Source: Mesorhizobium qingshengii (GTDB taxonomy: Bacteria; Pseudomonadota; Alphaproteobacteria; Rhizobiales; Rhizobiaceae). From it: a stretch of DNA of 64,000 bases. The notes beneath the pieces are model-generated. The model was given only the letters and a program-made list of their open reading frames with translations, was not told where the DNA came from and ran no database searches. Both the position numbers and the translations under genes were made by a program. The stretch lies in assembly GCF_027563465.1 (NCBI RefSeq), contig NZ_JAPFQA010000005.1, forward strand, positions 62,001-126,000. The letters run 5' to 3'. Positions 18,333-29,402 of the stretch are shown here, piece after piece; position 1 is the stretch's first letter; each line of letters begins with the position of its first letter.

Positions 18333-18520
18333 GCGGCCAGGGATAGACAGGCTTCACGGCCTGGTAGAGCCGTGCGTTTCATGCTGGCCGGGTGAATTTC
18401 CGGTCGGAACGTACTATATGGAACTTACGCTGCCGGGGACTGCCCTTTGGGTGCTCATTTTGGCGGTGCCATAGTTTGAAAACTGCCGGGCCTTGACCCC
18501 GGCGTGGATGGAGAACGCTT
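18333..18520 (+). other. Intergenic region before sufB
   Basis: No gene was recognised. Two hairpins are visible: CACGGC/GCCGTG (about 18355-18374) and GCCGGG/CCCGGC (about 18486-18503), the latter just before the GGAG ribosome site of sufB. They may modulate the ratio of desulfurase to scaffold proteins or mark a secondary promoter. I did not find an IscR/RirA-type regulator gene here. Confidence 0.4.
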
Positions 18521-20038
<1,518 letters not shown>

Positions 20039-20065
20039 CCGGACAGATATTCAGGAAACAAAAGA

Positions 20066-20821
20066 ATGCTTGAGATCAAGAACCTGCACGCCCGCATCGT
20101 CGATGACGGCACCGAAATCATCCGCGGCCTGAACCTGACGGTGAAAGCCGGCGAGGTCGCCGCCATCATGGGCCCGAACGGCTCGGGCAAATCGACGCTG
20201 TCCTACATCCTCGCCGGCCGCGAGGACTACGAGGTGACCGAGGGCGACATCCTCTACAACGGCCAGTCGATCCTCGGAATGGATCCGGCCGAGCGCGCCA
20301 CGTCGGGCATCTTCCTCGCCTTCCAGTATCCGATGGAGATACCGGGCGTGGCGACCATGGAATTCTTGAAGGTTGCGATGAACGAGCAGCGCAAGGCGCG
20401 TGGCGAAGAACCGCTGAAGATCCCGGAGTTCCTGAAGCGGGTAAAGGAAGCCGCCGCGTCGCTCAGCATGGACATGGCGATGCTGAAGCGGCCGCTCAAT
20501 GTCGGCTTCTCCGGCGGCGAGAAGAAGCGCGCCGAAATCCTGCAGATGAAGCTGCTGGAGCCAAAACTCTGCGTGCTCGACGAAACCGATTCCGGCCTCG
20601 ACATCGATGCGCTGAAGATCGTTTCCGACGGCGTCAACGCGCTGCGCGCGCCAGACCGCGCATTCCTGGTCATCACCCACTACCAGCGCCTGCTTGAACA
20701 CATCGTGCCTGACACAGTGCACGTGCTCTACAAGGGCCAGGTCATCAAGTCCGGCGACAAGTCGCTGGCGCTCGACCTTGAAGCCAATGGCTATGCCGGC
20801 GTGATCGGCGAAGCCGCGTGA
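20066..20821 (+). CDS. sufC: Fe-S assembly ATPase SufC
   Basis: A 251-residue soluble ABC-type ATPase that drives shape changes in the SufB-SufD complex. Walker A is GPNGSGKST at about residues 35-43, the signature is FSGGEKKR near 150, and Walker B is LCVLDETDSGLD near 170, a variant (ETDSGLD) characteristic of SufC. It sits directly between sufB and sufD and has the standard length. Confidence 0.98.
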   Translation: MLEIKNLHARIVDDGTEIIRGLNLTVKAGEVAAIMGPNGSGKSTLSYILAGREDYEVTEGDILYNGQSILGMDPAERATSGIFLAFQYPMEIPGVATMEFLKVAMNEQRKARGEEPLKIPEFLKRVKEAAASLSMDMAMLKRPLNVGFSGGEKKRAEILQMKLLEPKLCVLDETDSGLDIDALKIVSDGVNALRAPDRAFLVITHYQRLLEHIVPDTVHVLYKGQVIKSGDKSLALDLEANGYAGVIGEAA

Positions 20822-20822
20822 G

Positions 20823-22115
20823 ATGCCAGAAGCCAAGGCAAGACTGATGAATATGCACACACAGCCCCAGCGGACACCGGCCGAGACGGCGTTGATCGAC
20901 GCCTTCGGCGAACGGTTGTCGCTGCTGCCGGGCGACGGCGCGGTGATGCTGAAGCGCGACGACGCCATCGAGGCGATCAAGCACGGCCTGCCGACGCGGC
21001 GCATCGAATCCTGGCACTACACGGACCTGCGCCGGCTGCTGAATGCGGTGCCGGACTTCGATCCGGCCGCGGCGGTTAAAGCCATTGCTCCGATCGTGGA
21101 AGGCTCGGCCGTGTTGGCCGTCCTGAACGGCGTATCGAATACGAAGGTGCCGGCCGTTGAGGGCGTCACGGTGCAGCGCCTGACGGAAAAGCTGATCGAC
21201 GGCAGCATCGCGCCGGGGCTCGATCCCTATGGCAGCGACGATGCCATCGGCGCGCTGAACACGGCCTTTGTTGCCGACGGTTACTTTGTCGACATCGCCG
21301 ATGGCGCCGAACTGGACAAGCCGATCGAACTGCAGAACCTGCAGGCCGGTGGCCAGACCCATGTGCGCCTGCCGGTGCGGGTCGGCGCTGGCGCCAAGGC
21401 AATCATCGTCGAGCGTCAGACGGGTGACGGGGCTGCCCTGGTCAGTTCGGTCAGCCAACTTGTGCTCGGCGAGGGCGCCGAAGTGACGTGGCTGATCGTC
21501 CAGGAGCAGCCGGAAACGGCGACGCATCTGGCGCAGTTCAAGGCCCATATCGGCAAGAATGCCAAACTGACGCTGTTCGTCATGAATGCCGGCGGCAAGC
21601 TTGTGCGCCAGGAGATCATGGTCAAGACCACGGGCGAGGGCGCCGATTTCAAGCTGCGTGGTATCAACCTGCTTGCAGGCGACACCCATAGCGACGTGAC
21701 CATGGTGCTCGACCACACCGTGCCGCATACGACCTCGACGGAAGTGATCCGCAATGTGGTGACGGGCAAGGCGCGCGGCGTCTTCCAGGGCCGCATCAAC
21801 GTCCATCAGTACGCGCAGAAGACGAATGCCAAGATGGCCTGCAACACGCTGCTGTTGTCGGACGACGGCGAGTTCTCGACCAAGCCCGAACTTGAAATCT
21901 TCGCCGACGACGTCGTCTGCGGCCATGGTGCGACGGTGACCGAAATAGACCATGACCATCTATTCTACCTGATGGCGCGTGGCATCGACGAGAAGAGCGC
22001 GCGGGGGTTGCTTGTGAAGGCCTTTGTCGCCGAGGTGATCGAGGAATTGGACGACGAGACGATTGTCGAGGCGCTCGAAGCGCGGCTTGACGACTGGTTC
22101 GTGGCACACGGGTGA
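20823..22115 (+). CDS. sufD: Fe-S cluster assembly protein SufD
   Basis: A 430-residue SufB paralogue that completes the SufBC2D scaffold. The C-terminal half has the shared beta-helix segments, such as RGVFQGRINVHQYAQKT and NTLLLSDDGE, and the GHGATV motif with a conserved histidine. The start at 20823 lies one base after the sufC stop; internal ATGs at 20847 and 20853 are possible. The end overlaps or touches the sufS start region. Confidence 0.97.
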   Translation: MPEAKARLMNMHTQPQRTPAETALIDAFGERLSLLPGDGAVMLKRDDAIEAIKHGLPTRRIESWHYTDLRRLLNAVPDFDPAAAVKAIAPIVEGSAVLAVLNGVSNTKVPAVEGVTVQRLTEKLIDGSIAPGLDPYGSDDAIGALNTAFVADGYFVDIADGAELDKPIELQNLQAGGQTHVRLPVRVGAGAKAIIVERQTGDGAALVSSVSQLVLGEGAEVTWLIVQEQPETATHLAQFKAHIGKNAKLTLFVMNAGGKLVRQEIMVKTTGEGADFKLRGINLLAGDTHSDVTMVLDHTVPHTTSTEVIRNVVTGKARGVFQGRINVHQYAQKTNAKMACNTLLLSDDGEFSTKPELEIFADDVVCGHGATVTEIDHDHLFYLMARGIDEKSARGLLVKAFVAEVIEELDDETIVEALEARLDDWFVAHG

Positions 22116-22120
22116 TCCTG

Positions 22121-23365
22121 ATGAACGCTCCAGGCAAGATCGGAGACTTCTACGACGTCGAAGCGATCCGCCGCGACTTCCCGATCCTGTCGCGGGAAGT
22201 CTATGGCAAGCCGCTGGTCTATCTCGACAACGGCGCCTCGGCGCAGAAGCCGCAGGTGGTGCTGGATACAATCCAGCACGCCTACAGCCAGGAATATGCC
22301 AACGTCCACCGCGGCCTGCATTTCTTGTCCAATGCCGCGACCGATGCGTATGAAAAGGCGCGCGAGACGGTGCGCCGGTTCCTCAACGCGCCGAGCACCG
22401 ACAACATCGTCTTCACCTCGAACACGACGTCGGCGATCAACACGGTCGCCTATGGCTATGGCATGCCCAACATCGGCGAGGGCGACGAGATCGTGCTGTC
22501 GATCATGGAGCACCATTCCAACATCGTGCCGTGGCATTTCATCCGCGAGCGGCAGGGCGCCAGGCTGGTCTGGGTCCCGGTCGACGATCTCGGCGTCTTC
22601 CACATCGAGGAATTCGAGAAGCGGCTGACCGACCGCACCAAGCTTGTCGCCATCACGCAGATGTCGAATGCGCTGGGCACGGTGACGCCGATCAAGGAGA
22701 TCGTGCGTATTGCGCATGCGCGCGGCATTCCAGTGCTGGTCGACGGCAGCCAGAGCGCCGTGCATATGCCGATCGACGTGCAGGATCTCGACTGCGACTT
22801 CTTCGTCTTCACCGGCCACAAGGTCTACGGCCCCTCCGGCATCGGCGTGCTCTACGGCAAGAAGGACATTCTCCTGGGCATGCGACCGTTCATGGGCGGT
22901 GGCGAGATGATCGAGGAAGTGACGGAAGACATCGTCACCTACAACGAGCCGCCGCATCGCTTCGAGGCCGGCACGCCGCCGATCGTCCAGGCAATCGGGC
23001 TGGGCGCCGCACTTGACTATATGGAAAAGGTCGGCCGCGAGCGCATTGCCACACACGAGGAAGACCTCAAGACCTATGCCCACGAGCGGCTGCGCGCGAT
23101 CAATTCGCTGCGCATCTTCGGCGACGCACCGGGCAAGGGGGCGATCATCTCCTTCGAGTTGCAGGGCATTCATGCCCATGACGTATCGATGGTGATAGAC
23201 AGGCAGGGCGTTGCAGTGCGGGCAGGCACCCATTGCGCCCAGCCGCTGTTGAAACGTTTTGGCGTAACCTCCACATGCAGGGCATCGTTCGGCATGTATA
23301 ATACCAGGGCGGAAGTCGACGCTTTGGCGGAAGCGCTCGAAAAAGCGCGAAAGTTCTTCGGGTGA
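22121..23365 (+). CDS. sufS: Cysteine desulfurase SufS
   Basis: A 414-residue class II PLP-dependent desulfurase. The PLP lysine is in TGHKVYGPSG near residue 233, and the catalytic cysteine is in RAGTHCAQPLL near residue 371, a short active-site loop that usually needs a SufE- or SufU-type partner; none is encoded here. The ATG at 22121 is chosen; a GTG at 22112 overlaps the sufD stop. It is tightly packed between sufD and sufT. Confidence 0.97.
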   Translation: MNAPGKIGDFYDVEAIRRDFPILSREVYGKPLVYLDNGASAQKPQVVLDTIQHAYSQEYANVHRGLHFLSNAATDAYEKARETVRRFLNAPSTDNIVFTSNTTSAINTVAYGYGMPNIGEGDEIVLSIMEHHSNIVPWHFIRERQGARLVWVPVDDLGVFHIEEFEKRLTDRTKLVAITQMSNALGTVTPIKEIVRIAHARGIPVLVDGSQSAVHMPIDVQDLDCDFFVFTGHKVYGPSGIGVLYGKKDILLGMRPFMGGGEMIEEVTEDIVTYNEPPHRFEAGTPPIVQAIGLGAALDYMEKVGRERIATHEEDLKTYAHERLRAINSLRIFGDAPGKGAIISFELQGIHAHDVSMVIDRQGVAVRAGTHCAQPLLKRFGVTSTCRASFGMYNTRAEVDALAEALEKARKFFG

Positions 23366-23370
23366 CGATC

Positions 23371-23763
23371 ATGGATGATGCTAGCCATACCACAGAGACC
23401 GCACCGGAAGCGGCCATCAACCCGCTGGTTTCCGCTTCGGCCATTCCCGCCGACGAATTGGCACGGCTGACCGACGACATCGTCTCGGCGCTGAAGACCG
23501 TCTACGACCCGGAAATCCCGGCCGACATCTACGAGCTTGGCCTTATCTACAAGATCGACATCGAGGACGACCGCTCGGTCAAGATCGACATGACGCTGAC
23601 CGCGCCGGGCTGTCCGGTGGCCGGCGAAATGCCCGGCTGGGTGGAAAATGCCGTCGGCGCCGTCGAAGGCGTGTCCGGCGTCGAGGTCAACATGACCTTC
23701 GACCCGCCCTGGTCGCCCGACCGCATGTCGGAAGAGGCGCAGGTGGCGGTGGGTTGGTATTGA
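23371..23763 (+). CDS. sufT: SUF-associated MIP18/DUF59 protein SufT
   Basis: A protein of about 130 residues of the MIP18 (DUF59) family, which helps mature or carry Fe-S clusters. The signature DPEIPADIYELGLIY lies near residue 45, and TLTAPGCPVAGEMP holds the single conserved cysteine. An N-terminal extension of about 30 residues is variable. ATG 23371 follows the sufS stop; a GTG at 23362 overlapping that stop is an alternative. Ends three bases before the convergent membrane-protein gene. Confidence 0.93.
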   Translation: MDDASHTTETAPEAAINPLVSASAIPADELARLTDDIVSALKTVYDPEIPADIYELGLIYKIDIEDDRSVKIDMTLTAPGCPVAGEMPGWVENAVGAVEGVSGVEVNMTFDPPWSPDRMSEEAQVAVGWY

Positions 23764-23765
23764 TT

Positions 23766-24302
23766 CTAGCCGGCCTTGCCGCTGAAAGCCTGGAAGTAGA
23801 TATCGACGGCTTGGGAAAAGTCATCGAATTTCACGCCAAACTCGGTTGTTGCAATGCATAACCCGTCAGCGCCGACGGATTGATTGGCGACGCGAGTCCA
23901 TCGCGCCATCCTTGCAAGAGGCAGTTTGCGCCAGGCCGCGTCCGAGATTTTAAGCACAACTACCTTGTTGTTCCGGTAATTCCACACCGAGACCTTTTCC
24001 ACCTCAGGCCAGGGAATGAATGCCGATGAGACTCGGCTGTCCCATAGGCCAGCGGGTGAGAGTTTGATGATGGGGATGTTGGATTTCAGACATCTCGAGC
24101 CCTTAAGGAGGAAGGCGGTGAAGAACAGCAACGTACCCGCCCATCCGGCAAACTGCACGAAGCTGCCGGGAGCAACGTTTGGCAAGACCGGCCAACCCGC
24201 TGCCAGACTCACAGCCGCACAAGCCAGAGTGAGCGCTGCCAGCGAGAACAATCGCGCTGCCGACGCCCGAAATTCGACCGTCTGATTCACATCGACTGCC
24301 AT
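23766..24302 (-). CDS. STM3941-like membrane protein
   Basis: A 178-residue protein with two adjacent membrane spans (about 16-38 and 47-67) followed by a cytoplasmic beta-rich domain. The layout and PWPEVEKVSVW segment resemble the STM3941 family, of unknown function. The start is the ATG at 24302, preceded by AGGAGATGGA. It reads against the suf genes and separates sufT from sufA, and its composition is less GC-rich than its neighbours, hinting at a later insertion. Confidence 0.7.
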   Translation of the reverse strand: MAVDVNQTVEFRASAARLFSLAALTLACAAVSLAAGWPVLPNVAPGSFVQFAGWAGTLLFFTAFLLKGSRCLKSNIPIIKLSPAGLWDSRVSSAFIPWPEVEKVSVWNYRNNKVVVLKISDAAWRKLPLARMARWTRVANQSVGADGLCIATTEFGVKFDDFSQAVDIYFQAFSGKAG

Positions 24303-24475
24303 TCCATCTCCTTGCCAGAGCGTTTGCAGTACGCAGCTAGGCAAACAAGTTTCTTGGACACACATTGCGGTTCAATTTGAGGGCGATCAAGGGGTTGCAC
24401 CGGCCGACAATCTTCACCATCTTAGGGAAGACTCATTCCGCAGGCCTTGAACTTGCGTGAACGCGGGGAAAATGA

Positions 24476-24856
24476 ATGGGACGCTTCGCCGTCATCACAA
24501 TGACCGAAAAGGCCGCCGACCGGGTGCGCGAGATCGTCGCCACCCGCGACAACGCGCATGGCATTCGCCTCGGCATCAAGAAGGGCGGCTGCGCCGGCAT
24601 GGAATACACGGTCGATCTGGTGACCGAACCCAACACCAAGGACGACCACATCGAGCGCGACGGCGCGCATGTCTATGTGGCGCCTGAGGCGGCCCTGTTC
24701 CTGTTCGGCACCGAGATGGATTTCGAGCAGACGACGCTGCGCACCGGTTTCACCTTCCACAATCCGAACCAGAGTTCGGCCTGCGGCTGCGGCGAATCCG
24801 TCGAACTGAAGCCGGCTGACTTGAAGGCGCTGGCAGAGGCGCGGGCGTCGGCCTGA
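24476..24856 (+). CDS. sufA: A-type Fe-S carrier protein SufA
   Basis: A 126-residue HesB/IscA-family protein that receives clusters from the scaffold and passes them to target enzymes. The three metal-binding cysteines are present: one in KGGCAGMEY near residue 42 and two in SACGCGES near residue 103. It is codirectional with the suf operon but cut off from it by the STM3941-like gene, so it needs its own promoter, somewhere in 24303-24475. Confidence 0.95.
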   Translation: MGRFAVITMTEKAADRVREIVATRDNAHGIRLGIKKGGCAGMEYTVDLVTEPNTKDDHIERDGAHVYVAPEAALFLFGTEMDFEQTTLRTGFTFHNPNQSSACGCGESVELKPADLKALAEARASA

Positions 24857-24859
24857 GAT

Positions 24860-24891
24860 CTTCCTTCCCCGCAAACGGGGAGAAGGACGCT
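24860..24891. repeat. Intergenic repeat unit (CCCCG-AAA-CGGGG type), single copy
   Basis: The hairpin CCCCG/CGGGG with a CAAA loop, followed by GAAGGACGCT, closely matches the unit at 32126-32158. It lies at the end of sufA and reaches the stop codon of the convergent GFA gene, and may serve as a terminator hairpin. Confidence 0.6.
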
Positions 24892-25387
24892 ATTCCACCC
24901 ACATTTTCATTCGTTTGTGCCACTCGGCGATCGATTCCTCCGGATAGACGTCGAACGTCTTGTCGCCCTTGCCGATATCAGGCTCGACCCAGTTCGCCTT
25001 GTACTTCAGCATCAAATGCACCTTGCTTGGAGGCTTCGGCAAGTCGCTGTCGATCGCCGAGGCGAAGGGATGCACCAGTTCCGGCCAGGTCGGATCGTAG
25101 AGCCACAGTGACGATCCGCATTTCCTGCAGAAATTCCGCTCGCCTGACGAGACTTCGCACTGCGGATGCTCGTCATCCTCGATCTCGGCTCGATAAACGC
25201 CGAGATTGCGCTTGCCGGTAATTTTCATCGTTTTGCAGTCGGCGCCGAGATTGATGGCGAAGCCGCCACCACCCTGTTGCTTGCGGCAGATCGAGCAGTA
25301 GCAGAGCATGAACGGCACCGGTGTGTGGCTCTCGACCTCGAAACGCACGGCGTTGCACCGGCACGACCCTTTGAGCAGAAGCGGCAT
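24890..25387 (-). CDS. GFA (glutathione-dependent formaldehyde-activating) family protein
   Basis: A 165-residue zinc protein of the Gfa/CENP-V family. Metal-binding cysteines are visible in GSCRCNAVRF near residue 8, CYCSICRK near residue 30 and NFCRKCGSS near residue 85. The founding Paracoccus enzyme was linked to formaldehyde and glutathione, but most members have no proven activity. The stop codon overlaps the repeat unit downstream of sufA. Confidence 0.9.
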   Translation of the reverse strand: MPLLLKGSCRCNAVRFEVESHTPVPFMLCYCSICRKQQGGGGFAINLGADCKTMKITGKRNLGVYRAEIEDDEHPQCEVSSGERNFCRKCGSSLWLYDPTWPELVHPFASAIDSDLPKPPSKVHLMLKYKANWVEPDIGKGDKTFDVYPEESIAEWHKRMKMWVE

Positions 25388-25477
25388 GAAAAACTCCGAC
25401 GAATTTCGTTCTCAACCTGTCAGCATGGTTTTGGTTGCGGCGATGACAATGCCGGATACCGATGACATGATCGCGGC

Positions 25478-25801
25478 ATGGACAATGAACGCATCGCCGA
25501 ACTTTTCGAAGGCCTTGGCCCGGTCAGCATCCGGAAACTGTTCGGCGGCAAGGGCATCTATTTCGACGGCGTCATCGTCGCCATCGTACTGCGCGGCGAA
25601 TTGATGCTGAAGGCGGACGAGCAAAGCGCCCCCGCCTTCGAAGCCGCCGGTTGCAAGCAATGGACCTATACCGGCTCGCGGCACGGCAAGCTGGTCTCCA
25701 TGCCCTACTGGAGCATTCCCGACAGCGCCTTCGACGACCTGGACGAGATGGCGGTGTGGGCACGCCGCGCCCATGAGGCGGGACGGCGCGCCGGCAAGTA
25801 G
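25478..25801 (+). CDS. TfoX N-terminal domain protein
   Basis: A 107-residue protein matching the TfoX N-terminal domain, with the characteristic SIRKLFGGKGIYFDG near residue 17 and LKADEQSAPAF near residue 48. Full-length TfoX/Sxy regulates competence in gammaproteobacteria; short single-domain versions like this are common in rhizobia with unknown roles. It ends 11 bases before the convergent psuG stop. Confidence 0.87.
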   Translation: MDNERIAELFEGLGPVSIRKLFGGKGIYFDGVIVAIVLRGELMLKADEQSAPAFEAAGCKQWTYTGSRHGKLVSMPYWSIPDSAFDDLDEMAVWARRAHEAGRRAGK

Positions 25802-25812
25802 CTGCGTGGAAA

Positions 25813-26730
<918 letters not shown>

Positions 26731-26805
26731 CTTGATCTCCAAGCCGGAGTGCGGCGATCCATCGGGACGCGCGGGCGGCGCCCCGGCACTATGAATTTGC
26801 CGGTC

Positions 26806-27750
26806 TCATGCCACTTCCTGCGCATCCGGCACAAGAGCCAGCGCCTCGGAGAAGGTCGCCGCGGTGAAATCGGGAACGGCGTCGGCGCTTTCGATGGCCA
26901 GCGTCGCCGCGGCGACGCCCTCGCGCAACGCCCCGCGCAATGGCATGCCGCGCAGCAGGGCAGCGACGGTTGCGCCCGCCAGCGCATCGCCGGCGCCGGT
27001 GACGTCCACAACTTTCCTGGGGGCAGGCGGCATGATGGCAAAGATGCCGTCCTGGTCGAAACCCAGCACCGGGCCGCCGCCCGCCGTGACCACAGCGCTG
27101 TTGAGACCGGCGCGTTTCAGACCATCAACGATGTCTTGCCCGGACGCCGTACCGTCCAGGCCTGCCAAGGCGACGGCTTCGCGCTGGTTCATGAAGACGA
27201 CGGCCAGATGGCCGAGGACCGATTTCAAACGCACTATCTTGGCCGGCGAAATGGCAATGGCGAACACGGGCTTGCCGGCGGCAAGCAAAACCAGCCGTTC
27301 CAGTGCCGCCGAAGGCAGATTGGCGTCGCACAGAATGGCATCGGCGGCCGCGATCACCTCGCGCACCTTGGAACGACGAATCTGCTTGGGAAACGCCAAC
27401 TCATAGAGCGCCATGTCGGCAAAACCGACGATCAGCTCGCCCTCGCGGTCGATCAGCGCCGTGTAGCTCGGCGTCGTCCGATCGAGGAACACGGCGGACA
27501 GGTCGGCGATGCCTGCTTCCGTGATGGCTCGCGAGACGGTATCGGCGGCGGCATCGCCGCCACGCACCGACAGCAGCGAGGCCGAGACTCCGCGCCGCAC
27601 CAGACTGCGCAACGCGTTGAAGACGCCGCCGCCGACATCCTCGCGCATCGTGCCCGGATTGGAGGCGGCGGGCACGTAAGCGCCCGAAACCTGGCCGCGC
27701 CTGTCGATATGGGCACCGCCCACCGCCAGAATTCTTGGAGATTTCACCAT
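26806..27750 (-). CDS. psuK: PfkB-family sugar kinase, probable pseudouridine kinase
   Basis: A 314-residue ribokinase-like enzyme. The PfkB C-terminal signature DVTGAGDALAG near residue 245 holds the catalytic aspartate, and the N-terminal GGAHIDRRG matches the substrate region. Pairing with psuG strongly suggests it phosphorylates pseudouridine. The ATG at 27750 is taken as start; the upstream in-frame ATG lies 12 codons earlier and looks less natural. Confidence 0.9.
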   Translation of the reverse strand: MVKSPRILAVGGAHIDRRGQVSGAYVPAASNPGTMREDVGGGVFNALRSLVRRGVSASLLSVRGGDAAADTVSRAITEAGIADLSAVFLDRTTPSYTALIDREGELIVGFADMALYELAFPKQIRRSKVREVIAAADAILCDANLPSAALERLVLLAAGKPVFAIAISPAKIVRLKSVLGHLAVVFMNQREAVALAGLDGTASGQDIVDGLKRAGLNSAVVTAGGGPVLGFDQDGIFAIMPPAPRKVVDVTGAGDALAGATVAALLRGMPLRGALREGVAAATLAIESADAVPDFTAATFSEALALVPDAQEVA

Positions 27751-27947
27751 GCTGGCGATATGACCTTTGTTATTCCACCCGCACAAGCGCTAGGCTGCGT
27801 GATGGAGCCTCGCATGCAAGGCAACGATTCGGCGGATCGAAACAACCGAGCTGTCTGGCCTAATGCGCGATGCATTCCTGCTCGAGTTCCTGGGACGAAA
27901 AAAGAACAAATCTGGATATCGATTGTTTTTCAGATATTTGAGGCCTC

Positions 27948-27973
27948 TTGCCAAACAAGAACAAAAAAGGTAC
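27948..27973 (+). promoter_or_regulatory. Candidate SOS/LexA operator upstream of recA
   Basis: TTG-N11-CAA occurs at 27948-27964, the form recalled for the Rhizobium etli recA operator. Overlapping it, GAAC-N7-GTAC at 27959-27973 is one base from the alphaproteobacterial GAAC-N7-GAAC style box. Located 59-84 bases before the recA start, in an AT-rich stretch. Confidence 0.6.
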
Positions 27974-28031
27974 AAAATGGCAGGGATTACGGATTGTCCG
28001 GCCTTCATTGACGACCAAGGGGTGATGTATC

Positions 28032-29129
<1,098 letters not shown>

Positions 29130-29200
29130 GACATGGTCCGTCAGGGCTTCAGGCTGAGTTCGCGTATTCCAGTTTGAGTTTGCGTATCAATGCGTTTCGA

Positions 29201-29227
29201 ACCGCCGGCCCTGGGTCGGCGGTTTTT
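29201..29227 (+). terminator. Rho-independent terminator of recA
   Basis: Stem ACCGCCG (29201-29207) pairs with CGGCGGT (29217-29223), a nine-base loop lies between, and a run of five T follows. Confidence 0.85.
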
Positions 29228-29402
29228 GCGTTTTGGTGGTGAGGCAGGCTGGTCGGGATAGTCGGCAAGGCCGCGATTTGGACCAATTCCGTGTTTCTGG
29301 ACAGGGTGCGGTGCGATCGCTAAAAGGCCAAGTCTATCTTCCAGGACGCAAGAGCCCATTTTCCGTCGGCTGGCCGGCGGTTCTCTCGAAAAGGCAGCAT
29401 TC

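Noticed and set aside
29130..29402. A possible T-box or structured leader before alaS
   Set aside because: Only the recA terminator is apparent; T-box elements are not expected in Proteobacteria and no such motif was seen.
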